From NCBI RefSeq assembly GCF_016722925.1, contig NZ_JAEQNC010000001.1, positions 248,001 through 312,000 of the forward strand: a stretch of DNA of 64,000 nt. The letters are read 5' to 3'. Positions within the stretch are counted from its first letter, which is position 1. Every line of letters starts with the position of its first letter. Both the position numbers and the translations under genes were made by a program. This DNA comes from Phytoamicus setariae (GTDB lineage: Bacteria; Pseudomonadota; Alphaproteobacteria; Rhizobiales; Rhizobiaceae). The notes below the pieces were generated by a model. It worked only from the letters and a program-made list of their open reading frames with translations, did not search any database and was not told the origin of the DNA. This document shows positions 50,878 through 60,172 of the stretch, piece after piece.

Positions 50878-51915
50878 TCAGGCTGCTGCCGGTGTATCCG
50901 TCAGTTCCTTGAGCAGGATCTGTCCGGCTGCGGCGAGGCGGATTGCCTCTTGCGAGATCGAGCGGCGCGCCACAGCGATGGCGCGTGGGCTCGCGCCGGT
51001 GTCAGGCGCACCGAGATCCGCTTCGATCATGCGGCGCTGGCGTGCGCCGATCGAGGACAGAACGGCTTCGCGAATGTCCATCGGAGCGTTTCGCAGTGCC
51101 ATGGTGATGACGTCGCCGGCGATGTCGTTGAACAGCAGCACGCGGCTTCTCTGCGGCATGACCAGCAGGTCTTCGAAAAGGAAGATCCTCGGGCGAACGC
51201 GCTTGGCCGCATCCCTGCTGAGCACTTCGAGCGATTCCAGCAATGTATCGACGTCGTTCTTTTCGAGTTCGTTCATCAGTTCGGCAACCTTGACCGTGCC
51301 GACCGAGTTGCGCTCGGCATCGAGATCACGGAGGATTTCGCGCACGCGATCCTCGATGATCTGTGCGGCCTTCGGGCTGACGTCCTTGAGTGCAACCGTC
51401 CGGTTGAGGATATCGGCGCGTCGGCGCTCCGGCATTTCCATCAGGACGCGGGCGCCGGCTGATGATGGAACCATCGACAACACGTAGGCGATCGTCTGCG
51501 GGTGCTCGTTGATGAGATACTTGGCCACGAAAGCCGGCTCGGCATTCTCGAGCTGGTCCCAGATGGAAGCTTCGTAAGCCTGGAATGCGGCGCGACGGCC
51601 GAGCAGTCCATCCACTTCCTCCGGCGTCAGCCCTTCTTCGAGGATACCCTCGATGGCCTTGGCGTTATCCATCAGTCCTGCGCCTTCGGTGAACAGATCC
51701 TCGAACTCGTTGACGAGATCGATCAGTTCATGAGGAGGGATCGTCCTGAGGCGTTGAGCCGACTGGATGATGGCCTGCAATTCGGCCTGGGTAAAGTATT
51801 TGAGGAGCCGGCCCGCAACGGGTCTGCCCATGGCGAGCAATACTGCAGCAGCCTTGTCCGGGGAACTAAGGTTGACAGTAGGGCTTGTCTCGCCAAAATT
51901 ATCAAAATCGAACAT
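50878..51915 (-). CDS. fliG: FliG flagellar motor switch protein
   Basis: A 345-residue rotor protein. The N-terminal domain (VNLSSPDKAAAVLLAMGRPVAGRLLKYF) binds FliF. The middle domain has the EHPQ motif (INEHPQTIAYVLSM). The C-terminal domain has the torque helix (DRVREILRDLDAER, then DLLVMPQRSRVLLFNDI). Charged residues facing MotA are present. Length matches the family. Confidence 0.96.
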   Translation of the reverse strand: MFDFDNFGETSPTVNLSSPDKAAAVLLAMGRPVAGRLLKYFTQAELQAIIQSAQRLRTIPPHELIDLVNEFEDLFTEGAGLMDNAKAIEGILEEGLTPEEVDGLLGRRAAFQAYEASIWDQLENAEPAFVAKYLINEHPQTIAYVLSMVPSSAGARVLMEMPERRRADILNRTVALKDVSPKAAQIIEDRVREILRDLDAERNSVGTVKVAELMNELEKNDVDTLLESLEVLSRDAAKRVRPRIFLFEDLLVMPQRSRVLLFNDIAGDVITMALRNAPMDIREAVLSSIGARQRRMIEADLGAPDTGASPRAIAVARRSISQEAIRLAAAGQILLKELTDTPAAA

Positions 51916-51969
51916 CTTGAGGCCTCCCCGGAATCATTCCGGCTGATCGCGGCTTCCTATTGCAAGGTA

Positions 51970-52584
51970 TTACTGCGGTTTACCAACAGACTTGACCTCG
52001 ATCAGCTTGATGCCAAAACGTGTCTCGTCATTTTCCAAGACGCAGATCTCGCCCCTGCCGATCAGCCTGCCATTGACCACGAGGTCTACAGGTTCTCCGA
52101 TCTTGCGATCGAGCGAGATGATTGCGCCTTCATTGAGATTCATAAGACCTGAAACTTGCATGCGGCTGGAGCCGAGGATGATCTGCACATCTATCGGGAT
52201 GTTCATGATCATATCGTGGTTGGCGTGCATCGCACTGCCGGCCATCTGCATGCTCTCGCCTGACGATTCACCGAAGCTGGATGTCGCGAAGTCCGATCCG
52301 CCGAAGTCTGAACCTCCGAAGCTTTCGCCGCCGAAGTCGGTGGAAAGGCCGGATGCTGCGCCAAAATCCGAATCGCTACTACCAGCGTCGAAACCGAAGT
52401 CGCTGGAAAAGCCGGTGTCGCCGGTTTCGGCGGAAAATTCCGAACCGAAATCGTTGACGGCCGGGAGGCCGTCCGCATCGGCCTTCAATACGCCGCGCAG
52501 ATCGTCGATCGCCTGGTCGAACTCGGCGTTCTCATCTCCGAACGCCATTTCGGCTTCGGCCGCTTTTGCTTTCTTGGGTGCCAT
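51970..52584 (-). CDS. fliN: FliN flagellar motor switch protein with FG-repeat N-terminal extension
   Basis: A 204-residue FliN. The C-terminal SPOA domain is at about 128-198 ([48 protein letters not shown]). The first part (1-35) is helical, and residues about 50-115 are low-complexity with repeated Ser/Asp-Phe-Gly units ([34 protein letters not shown]). Most FliN proteins are about 100-140 residues, so the insert roughly doubles it. The SPOA domain looks complete, so C-ring function should be kept. It lies between fliM and fliG on one strand. Confidence 0.93.
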   Translation of the reverse strand: MAPKKAKAAEAEMAFGDENAEFDQAIDDLRGVLKADADGLPAVNDFGSEFSAETGDTGFSSDFGFDAGSSDSDFGAASGLSTDFGGESFGGSDFGGSDFATSSFGESSGESMQMAGSAMHANHDMIMNIPIDVQIILGSSRMQVSGLMNLNEGAIISLDRKIGEPVDLVVNGRLIGRGEICVLENDETRFGIKLIEVKSVGKPQ

Positions 52585-52635
52585 GGGTGCAATATTCCAG
52601 TTAAAACTTGTGCAGAGCTTTTCTTGATGAATTTG

Positions 52636-53571
52636 TTATCCGAGGATATCGCGGATCAGGATTTCCTCTGAGGTGGCGGTGTCCTTGACCCGTACGGTGT
52701 ACTGCTCCCCGGCGCGCCCGAACTCGCAGGTGTAGAGATCGCGCCCGTTGGCGCTGACCTGAACCGTCGGGTCTTCCTTGTCCAGGAAGGGAATGACGTC
52801 GCCCGGCTGCAGCCTGGCGATCGTGCCCAGCGCCAGTGGCGTCAGTTGAATGCGTGCCTCTACGCGAACTTGCGAGCGGCGGACCTGCTGCTGAAGCTGT
52901 TCGGTCCAGCCTTCGCCTGTCTTGGCGCCCGTAGATGCCGCCGCCGGCGTGCGCACGGTGGTTTTGAGCAGGGTCTTCTGGGGGATGATGACGGCGAAAT
53001 GGCTGACCAGTCCGTAGAGTTCGACCTTCACCCTGATAAGGGCGGCCTGCATGTCGACATAGTCGTCGGCTGGCTTGGCGCGATCTTCGGAATTGTAGGG
53101 CTTGGTCAGCGTCGGCTCGAAATTGCCGGGAGCGCTGACCGCCGATTTGACGACCGAGGCAATCTTGTCGATGATCAGTGGCGCGAGCTCGAGCTCGATG
53201 CGTGAGGCCGGCCGGCCTTCTGCTTCGATGAGCGTCTTGGGGTCGCCACCCATCAGGCATTCGACCATCGGAACGATTGCGCCCGTCGAACACGCGATGG
53301 TGAAATCCGAGCACCAGTTCTTCAGGGAGCCATCGACCAGGACCATGTATTCGTCGAGGTCTGCGATCAGGTCGTTCTTGAAGCCTGTTTCGCAGCCGTC
53401 ATAGACGAACCCGAACTGGAGCTGGGTTTCCATCGCGATCATGTCGGGCAGGAATGCGGTCAGCACTTGGCCGAGATCGCCGCAAATCCTGCCGATCGTC
53501 TCATGGCTTCCCATATCGCCGGTCAGCAGCGCAAGCAGTTTGGGATTCATGGCGGTATTCTGTCTCATCAT
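52636..53571 (-). CDS. fliM: FliM flagellar motor switch protein
   Basis: A 311-residue switch protein. The middle CheC-like domain is at about 30-215, and the C-terminal SPOA domain at about 230-305 ([45 protein letters not shown]). The N-terminal CheY-binding motif typical of enterics is not obvious, as in rhizobia. The ATG overlaps the motA stop by 4 bases. Start chosen as the first ATG because GAGAAGG lies 5 bases ahead. Confidence 0.93.
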   Translation of the reverse strand: MMRQNTAMNPKLLALLTGDMGSHETIGRICGDLGQVLTAFLPDMIAMETQLQFGFVYDGCETGFKNDLIADLDEYMVLVDGSLKNWCSDFTIACSTGAIVPMVECLMGGDPKTLIEAEGRPASRIELELAPLIIDKIASVVKSAVSAPGNFEPTLTKPYNSEDRAKPADDYVDMQAALIRVKVELYGLVSHFAVIIPQKTLLKTTVRTPAAASTGAKTGEGWTEQLQQQVRRSQVRVEARIQLTPLALGTIARLQPGDVIPFLDKEDPTVQVSANGRDLYTCEFGRAGEQYTVRVKDTATSEEILIRDILG

Positions 53572-54443
53572 GCGACCTTCTCACTGCCGCCGCCGGGATT
53601 CATCATTTCCTGTTCTACCGCGTCAATCGACGGACGCTCGTAGGAGGAAATCGTCTTGCGGCCGTATTCCAGTGCGACCTGCGGGACCGAGCCGTTCATG
53701 TAGGCAATCAGGGTCTGCTTGACGATGACATAGAGCCGGTTCTGCTTGGTGCGCACGGCCTTGACCATCGAGCACAGCGGATTGACGATGCAATAGGAGA
53801 TCAGAATGCCGAGGAACGTACCGACGAGTGCCGCGCCGATCAGGTGACCCAGGACTTCCGGCGGTTCGGTGATGGCGCCCATGGCGTGGATAACGCCAAG
53901 AACGGCCGCGACGATGCCGATGGCCGGAAATGCATCGCCCATGCTCTGCAGGGCATGGTAGGATTTCATCTTGTCGTGGCTGATGGTTTCGATTTCCTCG
54001 TCCATCAAGGCTTCGATCTCGTGGCTGCGCGCGTTACCGATGATGATCAGGCGCACGTAATCGCAGATGAACGCGGTCAGTTCCTTGTTCTTGAGAACGG
54101 TCGGCGCGGTCTGGAAGATCGGCGATTCATCGGGATTGTCGATATGCGCTTCGATCTCGTTGCGCGATTTGGTGCGCAGGTCGCGCATCAGGGCGTAGAG
54201 CACGCCAAGCGTGTCGAGATAGTTTCGTTCCTTGGGAACGCTGTTCTTGAATGCTTCACCGAGCGCCTTGCCGGCGTCCTTGGTCACCTTCATCGGGTTG
54301 CCGGCGATGAACGCACCGATGCCCGCGCCGACGATAATGAGGAATTCGTAAGGCTGCCACAGCACGTCGATGTGACCGCCGCTTGCCATGAAGCTGCCGA
54401 TGATACAGCCGAAGACGATGACAAATCCGATTATAATATTCAT
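53568..54443 (-). CDS. motA: MotA flagellar stator protein
   Basis: A 291-residue stator subunit with four membrane helices (about 3-22, 33-52, 170-195, 203-225) and a cytoplasmic loop with the charged residues that contact FliG ([26 protein letters not shown]). Pro in [10 protein letters not shown] is the conserved stator proline. It forms the proton channel with MotB, whose gene is not in this window; rhizobia keep motB with motC elsewhere. First gene of the leftward rotor-stator transcript. Confidence 0.95.
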   Translation of the reverse strand: MNIIIGFVIVFGCIIGSFMASGGHIDVLWQPYEFLIIVGAGIGAFIAGNPMKVTKDAGKALGEAFKNSVPKERNYLDTLGVLYALMRDLRTKSRNEIEAHIDNPDESPIFQTAPTVLKNKELTAFICDYVRLIIIGNARSHEIEALMDEEIETISHDKMKSYHALQSMGDAFPAIGIVAAVLGVIHAMGAITEPPEVLGHLIGAALVGTFLGILISYCIVNPLCSMVKAVRTKQNRLYVIVKQTLIAYMNGSVPQVALEYGRKTISSYERPSIDAVEQEMMNPGGGSEKVA

Positions 54444-54686
54444 GCGCGGTGCCCGAATTTTTACCTTCTGGAAGTTGCCGAAAGAAATACGGAATCAGGC
54501 TTGTGTGAGGCTGTTGACCGGTACCAACCCGAGGATGTTTTGGCGACAGCCTCGCGCAAGCAAATTTGCCCAGACTGCACCCTGAAAATGGGCGTGCGTG
54601 CTGCCGGCTTTTGTCGGTTGCGGCCCCCTAAACATCTTCAGTTACTTATGATTCGGGAATGAATTCCCGATAAGGGGCAGGCCGAA
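54444..54686. promoter_or_regulatory. divergent promoter region between motA and flgF
   Basis: A 243-base gap separating divergent motility transcripts. It should hold promoters for both, probably controlled by Rem. I see no confident -35/-10 pair or operator, and no gene. Open frames from neighbours cross it in shadow frames only. Confidence 0.45.
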
Positions 54687-55412
54687 ATGCAATCGGGTCT
54701 TTACGTCGCACTTTCCTCGCAGATCTCGCTCGAAAAGCGGCTCACCACCATCGCCGACAATCTCGCCAATATGAATACGGTGGGCTTTCGCGCCACGCAG
54801 ATGAAGTTCGAAGATGTGCCGGTGCGAGCCGATGGCGCCAAGGTAAATTACGTGTCTGAAGGAGAGCAATATCTCTCGTCGGCCAACGGGGCGATGGTGC
54901 AGACCAAGAACCCTCTGGATTTCGCTGCAAAGGGCAACACCTGGTTCTCCATCGACACGCCCTCGGGCAACGCGATTACCAAGGACGGCCGATTTTCCAT
55001 GCTGGAAACCGGTGCGCTCGTGACGCTGGAAGGATATCCCGTGCTGGATGCCGGTGGCTCGGCCATTCAATTGAACCCGCAGGAGGGGCCGCCGACAGCA
55101 TCTGCGGACGGCATCCTCTATCAGGCTGACAAGCCGGTCGCCACGCTGGGCCTTTTCGAGGTCGATGTCGGCCCGAATTTCACCCGCGTCGGCAACTCTG
55201 CGATCATCCCGAACGAAACGCCGCAGCCGGTGACCGACCGCATCGACGCGGGCGTCGTGCAGGGCTTCGTAGAGCAGGCCAACGTCAATCCCATCCAGCA
55301 GATGACGCAGATGATGACGATTTCGCGCGCCTTCGAGCAGGTCACGCAGCTGATGCGCGATAGCGAAACCTCCATGGGCGATGCAATCAAGACCCTGGGC
55401 GGCGCGCGATAA
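54687..55412 (+). CDS. flgF: FlgF flagellar proximal rod protein
   Basis: A 241-residue rod protein. The N-terminal rod motif (ISLEKRLTTIADNLANMNTVGFRATQMKFED) and the C-terminal helix (VNPIQQMTQMMTISRAFEQVTQLMRDSETSMGDAIKTLGG) match the family. Exported by the flagellar secretion system. It begins the rightward flgF-fliP transcript; fliI follows 21 bases later. Confidence 0.95.
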   Translation: MQSGLYVALSSQISLEKRLTTIADNLANMNTVGFRATQMKFEDVPVRADGAKVNYVSEGEQYLSSANGAMVQTKNPLDFAAKGNTWFSIDTPSGNAITKDGRFSMLETGALVTLEGYPVLDAGGSAIQLNPQEGPPTASADGILYQADKPVATLGLFEVDVGPNFTRVGNSAIIPNETPQPVTDRIDAGVVQGFVEQANVNPIQQMTQMMTISRAFEQVTQLMRDSETSMGDAIKTLGGAR

Positions 55413-55433
55413 ACGCACCGCGAAAGGCGACGA

Positions 55434-56834
55434 GTGATGAAAACGGCAGAAATCTCCAGCCTGGCTGAACGCAAGATGGGCGACATGGCCGCCGCTCTCA
55501 GGCAGCATTGCCGCCCAGAAGCGCTCGTTGCCCATGGCGGAAGGGTCAAGACTATAGCGGCTGGCCACTACACCGTGACCGGCCTCTCCCGCCACGTCCG
55601 GCTGGGCGAATTCGTCGCCCATCAGAGCGCCAACGGCATCCACCTGGGCGAGGTGGTGCGCGTTGAACCTGATATCATCTATGTTTGCCCCATCGAGCCG
55701 GGCGAACCGATTGGCATCGGTGATCTTATTCTCAGGCGCGGAGCCTTCCGGTTGTCGCCTTCCGACAATTGGTGTGGCCGTACGATCAATTCGCTCGGCC
55801 AGCCGATCGATGGGCTTGGCCCGCTCGATGTCGGACCGCGCGCACTGTCGATCACCAATACGGCGCCTCCATCGATGACCCGCCAGCGCGTTACCAAGGG
55901 GTTCAAGTCCGGCGTCCGCGCAATCGATATCTTTTCGCCTCTGTGCCTCGGCCAGCGGCTTGGCATCTTCGCCGGTTCGGGCGTAGGCAAATCGACACTG
56001 CTTTCGATGCTCGCCCGCGCAGATGCGTTCGACAAGGTGGTGATCGCGCTGGTCGGCGAACGCGGCCGCGAAGTGCGTGAGTTTATCGAGGATACGCTGG
56101 GCGAAAACATCAAGAAGTCGGTCGCGGTGGTCGCCACTTCAGATGAAAGCCCGATGCTGCGCAAGATGGCGCCGCTGTCGGCGGTGACGATTGCCGAACA
56201 CTTCCGCGACGAGGGACACAATGTCCTTTTGATCGTCGACAGCGTGACCCGGTTTGCACATGCGATCCGCGAAGTGGCAACTGCATCGGGTGAACCGCCA
56301 GTCGCGCGCGGCTATCCGGCATCCGTGTTCACCGAAATGCCGAAATTGCTCGAAAGGGCAGGGCCTGGCCCCGAAGGAACCGGCAGCATCACCGCCATCA
56401 TTTCCATTCTCGTCGACGGCGACAACCACAACGACCCCATCGCCGATTCGACCCGCGGCATTCTCGACGGCCATATCGTGCTGGATCGTTCGCTCGCCGA
56501 AGAGGGGCGCTATCCGCCCATCGACCCATTGGCATCGATATCGCGTCTGGCTCGCAAGGCATGGACGCCGGACGAGGAAAAACTCGTCTCAAGGCTCAAG
56601 TCGCTTATCCATCGCTTCGAGGAAACGCGCGATCTTCGACTGATCGGCGGCTATCGGCCAGGCGCCGATCCCGATCTGGACATGGCCGTCAAACAGGTGC
56701 CACCGATTTACGAGATTTTGAAGCAGAGCCCCGGCGATCGACCGGCGCGCGATGCATTTGCCGATCTCGCCAATGCGCTCAAGAATGCCAACGCCCAGCA
56801 AGGCGTCGCTCCCAACATGATCCGGCAGAGGTGA
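55434..56834 (+). CDS. fliI: FliI flagellar export ATPase
   Basis: A 466-residue ATPase of the export apparatus. Walker A is AGSGVGKSTL (near residue 180), Walker B is LLIVDSVTRFAHA, and the conserved ALVGERGREVREFI and SGEPPVARGYPASVF segments are present. Length matches. It is followed by the next gene after one base, so the two are coupled. Confidence 0.96.
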   Translation: MMKTAEISSLAERKMGDMAAALRQHCRPEALVAHGGRVKTIAAGHYTVTGLSRHVRLGEFVAHQSANGIHLGEVVRVEPDIIYVCPIEPGEPIGIGDLILRRGAFRLSPSDNWCGRTINSLGQPIDGLGPLDVGPRALSITNTAPPSMTRQRVTKGFKSGVRAIDIFSPLCLGQRLGIFAGSGVGKSTLLSMLARADAFDKVVIALVGERGREVREFIEDTLGENIKKSVAVVATSDESPMLRKMAPLSAVTIAEHFRDEGHNVLLIVDSVTRFAHAIREVATASGEPPVARGYPASVFTEMPKLLERAGPGPEGTGSITAIISILVDGDNHNDPIADSTRGILDGHIVLDRSLAEEGRYPPIDPLASISRLARKAWTPDEEKLVSRLKSLIHRFEETRDLRLIGGYRPGADPDLDMAVKQVPPIYEILKQSPGDRPARDAFADLANALKNANAQQGVAPNMIRQR

Positions 56835-56835
56835 T

Positions 56836-57408
56836 ATGACCGATTTTGATGCGGATGAGCCCGTAGCGGCTCCCAAAAAGCAGAAGGGCGGAAGCTGGTT
56901 GACGTCGGATCGCTTCCTGGGCTGGTCAGGCGCCGCCCTGGCATTGACGGCCGCGTTTTTCCCCTGGTACGTGTTTTTCAACGAAGACAAATTCGGCATC
57001 GACTTTGCCAAAGCGATCCTGTCGCGCGATCTTCCCGAGCGTGCGGGGCGGCCGATCGTCACCCCGTCGCCGAGTGGCATTAGCGACAACGATGACCTGG
57101 CTGCTTTGCCGCGCCCCGAAGAACAGATATTTACCGGCACCATCAAGGACGACGCATCCATGCCGGATGGCGGCAACGCTGATGCTGTGAACCAGCCGTT
57201 CCCCACGGAGGCCGTGGACTTCCATCTACTGCATATTGCCCAGGGCAAGGCGATGATCGAGGATAAGAACGGCATCTATATCGTCGCCGTTGGTTCGCTG
57301 TTGCCGGACCTGTCCAAGGTCTCTGAAATTGCCGAGCAGCAGGGTGAATGGGTGCTGGTCACCGACAAGGGCGATATCTATGACGCGACCGGCAAGAGGC
57401 AACGCTGA
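56836..57408 (+). CDS. flagellar-cluster membrane protein of unknown function (between fliI and flgB)
   Basis: A 190-residue protein with one membrane helix (WSGAALALTAAFFPWYVFF, about residues 34-52) after a Lys-rich head. It is then periplasmic or cytoplasmic with a long acidic/Pro linker (residues 75-110) and a C-terminal folded part (FHLLHIAQGKAMIEDKNGIYIVAVGSLLPDLSKV, then GEWVLVTDKGDIYDATG). It starts one base after the fliI stop. No known family is recognised. The constant place in rhizobial clusters suggests a role in export or basal body; inference only. Confidence 0.75.
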   Translation: MTDFDADEPVAAPKKQKGGSWLTSDRFLGWSGAALALTAAFFPWYVFFNEDKFGIDFAKAILSRDLPERAGRPIVTPSPSGISDNDDLAALPRPEEQIFTGTIKDDASMPDGGNADAVNQPFPTEAVDFHLLHIAQGKAMIEDKNGIYIVAVGSLLPDLSKVSEIAEQQGEWVLVTDKGDIYDATGKRQR

Positions 57409-57472
57409 TCGGCGATACCTGCTTTCTGCCTGACATCAGACATTCAGGATACCAGCCACAGTTGATTTCATT

Positions 57473-57510
57473 AAATGGCACCTCCGCTTGCGAAAGCGGG
57501 GGTGCCATTT
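57473..57510 (+). terminator. long hairpin terminator before flgB
   Basis: Two 17-base arms (57473-57489 and 57494-57510), pairing throughout with one G-T pair and a 4-base loop. It ends in TTT. It lies 64 bases after the membrane-protein gene and about 225 bases before flgB, so flgB probably has its own promoter. Confidence 0.8.
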
Positions 57511-57690
57511 GATTCGCGACCATGGCTGTTGAGCCGACGCGTACCTTACGTTGACGTGGCTAAGCGGGCGAAAATCGGTCAAAGCCCTGCATTTCTCGAC
57601 TATCGAGCATAAATTCTACCTGCCTTGACACCCAATTGCATGGACGAACTCTCGGATAAGTCCCGCGCAAGTTTATCTTTCTAGATTCAC

Positions 57691-57726
57691 GATCAGTCAT
57701 GAAGACTCATGATCGGTCATGAAGAC
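57691..57726. repeat. 16-base tandem repeat just before flgB
   Basis: GATC-A/G-GTCATGAAGAC occurs twice with a 20-base period (57691-57706 and 57711-57726). The second copy contains an ATG in the flgB frame. A recent small duplication around the flgB ribosome site; regulatory meaning unknown. Confidence 0.75.
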
Positions 57727-57736
57727 GGAGAAAAGC

Positions 57737-58120
57737 ATGCAACCAATCCAGCTCTTTGAACTGGCTTCCAAACAGGCGGAATGGCTTACCGTCCGCCAGA
57801 GCGTGGTTTCGGGCAACATCGCCAATGCCAACACCCCTGGCTTTCGCGCCAAGGATGTCACGTCTTTCGACCAGATCATGAAAAGCACCGATATTCCGAT
57901 GCGGGCGACCAATCCGTTGCACTTTGCCGAGACCCCGACTGAAACTTACGTCGTGGAATCGGAAGTCGACAAGGGCGCCGCCTCGCAGCTTTCGGGCAAT
58001 TCGGTCGATCTCGCCGACGAACTGATGAAATCAGGTTCGGTGAAGCGCGACTACGATCTCAATACCAGCGTCGTCAAAGCCTTCAACAAGATGATGCTGA
58101 TGACTGTCAGGAAAGGCTAA
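57737..58120 (+). CDS. flgB: FlgB flagellar proximal rod protein
   Basis: A 127-residue rod protein (LFELASKQAEWLTVRQSVVSGNIANANTPGFRAKDVTSFDQIM). The C-terminal helix reads VKRDYDLNTSVVKAFNKMMLMTV. The chosen ATG lies 7 bases after GGAG; an ATG six codons earlier lies within the tandem repeat and has no ribosome site. Followed by flgC after 3 bases. With FlgC and FliE it starts the rod. Confidence 0.95.
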   Translation: MQPIQLFELASKQAEWLTVRQSVVSGNIANANTPGFRAKDVTSFDQIMKSTDIPMRATNPLHFAETPTETYVVESEVDKGAASQLSGNSVDLADELMKSGSVKRDYDLNTSVVKAFNKMMLMTVRKG

Positions 58121-58123
58121 TTC

Positions 58124-58537
58124 ATGGATCCGCTCAGCGCTTCCCTCAAGATTTCCGCGTCGGGACTGTCCACGCAATCGGCGCGTTTGCGCGTCGTTTC
58201 GGAAAACCTCGCAAATGCCCGTTCGACGGCTGACACACCCGGCGCCGATCCCTACCAGCGCAAGACGATTTCCTTTTCTGACACGATCGACCGTTCAAGC
58301 GGCGTCGCCACTGTCGAGATCAAGCGCATCGGCGTGGACCGTACCCCTTTCCAGACCGAATTCGATCCTGGCAACCCGGCAGCCGACGGCAACGGCGTGG
58401 TCAAGTATCCGAATGTCAACATCCTGGTCGAAATGGCCGACATGCGGGAAGCAAACCGGTCCTACGAAGCAAACCTCCAGTCGATTCGTCAGACCCGTGA
58501 TCTGATCACCTCGACGATTGATCTCCTGAGGTCGTGA
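58124..58537 (+). CDS. flgC: FlgC flagellar proximal rod protein
   Basis: A 137-residue rod protein with the N-terminal rod signature ([42 protein letters not shown]) and C-terminal helix ([32 protein letters not shown]). Sits between flgB and fliE; its stop overlaps an alternate GTG of fliE. Confidence 0.96.
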   Translation: MDPLSASLKISASGLSTQSARLRVVSENLANARSTADTPGADPYQRKTISFSDTIDRSSGVATVEIKRIGVDRTPFQTEFDPGNPAADGNGVVKYPNVNILVEMADMREANRSYEANLQSIRQTRDLITSTIDLLRS

Positions 58538-58539
58538 TA

Positions 58540-58869
58540 ATGATCGATGCAATCAACTCACTGAACGCGGCTTCGCTCGCCTCGGAAATGCGCAAGGCCG
58601 CAGAAACCGAGGGGACGAATCCGGCTGCCAGCGCGCAGGTCGACGACGCCGGCGCCAGCTTCGCCAGCTTCATGTCGTCGATGGCCACCACATTCTCCGA
58701 CAACCTCAAGGATGCCGAGAAAAAATCGATGGACGGCATGATGGGCAAGGCCGGCGTACGCGAAGTTGTCGAATCCGTCATGACTGCGGACCAGACCCTG
58801 CAGACCGCGATGGCCTTCCGGGACAAGATAGTCTCGGCCTATCTTGAAGTCATCAAGATGCCAATCTGA
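58540..58869 (+). CDS. fliE: FliE flagellar hook-basal body protein
   Basis: A 109-residue FliE that joins the MS ring to the rod. The Ala/Ser-rich first half and the C-terminal helix (VREVVESVMTADQTLQTAMAFRDKIVSAYLEVIKM) are typical. Start placed at the ATG 2 bases after the flgC stop because GAGG lies 8 bases ahead; a GTG 2 codons earlier overlaps flgC. Confidence 0.94.
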   Translation: MIDAINSLNAASLASEMRKAAETEGTNPAASAQVDDAGASFASFMSSMATTFSDNLKDAEKKSMDGMMGKAGVREVVESVMTADQTLQTAMAFRDKIVSAYLEVIKMPI

Positions 58870-58878
58870 GGACAGAAC

Positions 58879-59667
58879 ATGAGAGCTCTTGCCATAGCCG
58901 CCACGGGCATGAATGCCCAACAGACCAATCTTGAGGTCATTGCCAACAACATCGCCAACATCAACACCACCGGCTACAAGCGTGCGAAGGCGGAATTTTC
59001 CGACCTGATCTACCAGACCGACCGGGCGGCAGGTGTTCCCAACCGCGCTAACCAGGCAGTCGTGCCCGAAGGCGTCAACATCGGCCTCGGCGTCAAGACG
59101 GCGGCCGTGCGGAACCTGCACACCCAAGGTGATCTGGTTTCCACCGGCAACTCGTTCGACATGGCAATCATTGGCCGCGGCTTCTTCCAGATCGAATCCA
59201 CCGACGGTTCGACGCTCTATACGCGAGATGGCGCCTTCAACAAGAATGCCGACGGCGAACTCGTCACGATCGACGGCTACAGGGTCATCCCCAACATCAC
59301 GGTGCCGACCGATGCGACCGAAATCAGCATCAATCGTTCCGGTCAGGTATTTGCGCGGATCGGCAAGGAGTCGGAACTGCAGGAGTTGGGCCAGCTGCAG
59401 GTGGCCAACTTCGTCAACGAAGCCGGCCTGAAGGAACTGGGCGACAACCTCTTCCAGCAGACTCCCGCGTCCGGCGATCCGATCGTCGGCGCCCCCGATG
59501 ATCCGGCATTCGGATACATCCAGCAGGGCTATCTCGAAGGTTCCAACGTCGATCCGGTCAAGGAAATCACCGAGCTGATCTCGGCGCAGCGCGCCTACGA
59601 GATGAACTCGAAGGTGATCACTACGGCCGACGAAATGGCCGCCACTGTCAGCAAGAACATGAGATGA
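58879..59667 (+). CDS. flgG: FlgG flagellar distal rod protein
   Basis: A 262-residue distal rod protein. The N terminus has [47 protein letters not shown]. The C terminus has the helix ([39 protein letters not shown]). Length and termini match the family exactly. flgA follows 16 bases later. Confidence 0.97.
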   Translation: MRALAIAATGMNAQQTNLEVIANNIANINTTGYKRAKAEFSDLIYQTDRAAGVPNRANQAVVPEGVNIGLGVKTAAVRNLHTQGDLVSTGNSFDMAIIGRGFFQIESTDGSTLYTRDGAFNKNADGELVTIDGYRVIPNITVPTDATEISINRSGQVFARIGKESELQELGQLQVANFVNEAGLKELGDNLFQQTPASGDPIVGAPDDPAFGYIQQGYLEGSNVDPVKEITELISAQRAYEMNSKVITTADEMAATVSKNMR

Positions 59668-59683
59668 TGAAAGGCAGGCAAAC

Positions 59684-60172
59684 ATGATGTTTGGCTTCCA
59701 GCATTCGAAGAAACTGAAGAGGGTGGCCGTGCTGGCCGCCCTGCCGCTCATTTGCCTGTTTTCGGGGCAAGTGAAAGCCGAAGAGCTCGGCGTCGCGGTG
59801 GTTCCCACCCAGATCATCTATCCGGGCGAGGCGGTCGAGGCCGACAAGCTCGAGAGCGTGGACGTAACCAACCCGAACCTGCTGGACGGGTACGCGCGCA
59901 AGGTATCGGAAATCGAAGGGTTGATCTCGACACGCACCCTGCTGCCGGGCCGCACGATCATGGTCTCGGCGCTTCGCGAGCCTTACACGGTCCGGCGTGG
60001 CGACAAGATCATTCTGGTCTACGACAATGACGGCCTGCGCATCACCGCGTCCGGCACGCCGCTCGCCGATGCGATCACCGGCGCACTGATCAAGGCACGT
60101 AACACCGATACCGGGGTCATCATCTCCGGCACGGTAATGGCCGATGGTTCCTTACTGGTAGCGCAGAAATGA
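59684..60172 (+). CDS. flgA: FlgA P-ring assembly chaperone
   Basis: A 162-residue periplasmic chaperone that helps FlgI form the P ring. The signal peptide is VAVLAALPLICLFSGQVKA. The mature domain (VVPTQIIYPGEAVEADKLESVDVTNPNLLDGYARKVSEIEGLISTRTLLPGRTI) is the SAF-like fold. Two ATGs open the frame in tandem. The short form is usual in rhizobia. It overlaps flgI by 4 bases. Confidence 0.93.
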   Translation: MMFGFQHSKKLKRVAVLAALPLICLFSGQVKAEELGVAVVPTQIIYPGEAVEADKLESVDVTNPNLLDGYARKVSEIEGLISTRTLLPGRTIMVSALREPYTVRRGDKIILVYDNDGLRITASGTPLADAITGALIKARNTDTGVIISGTVMADGSLLVAQK

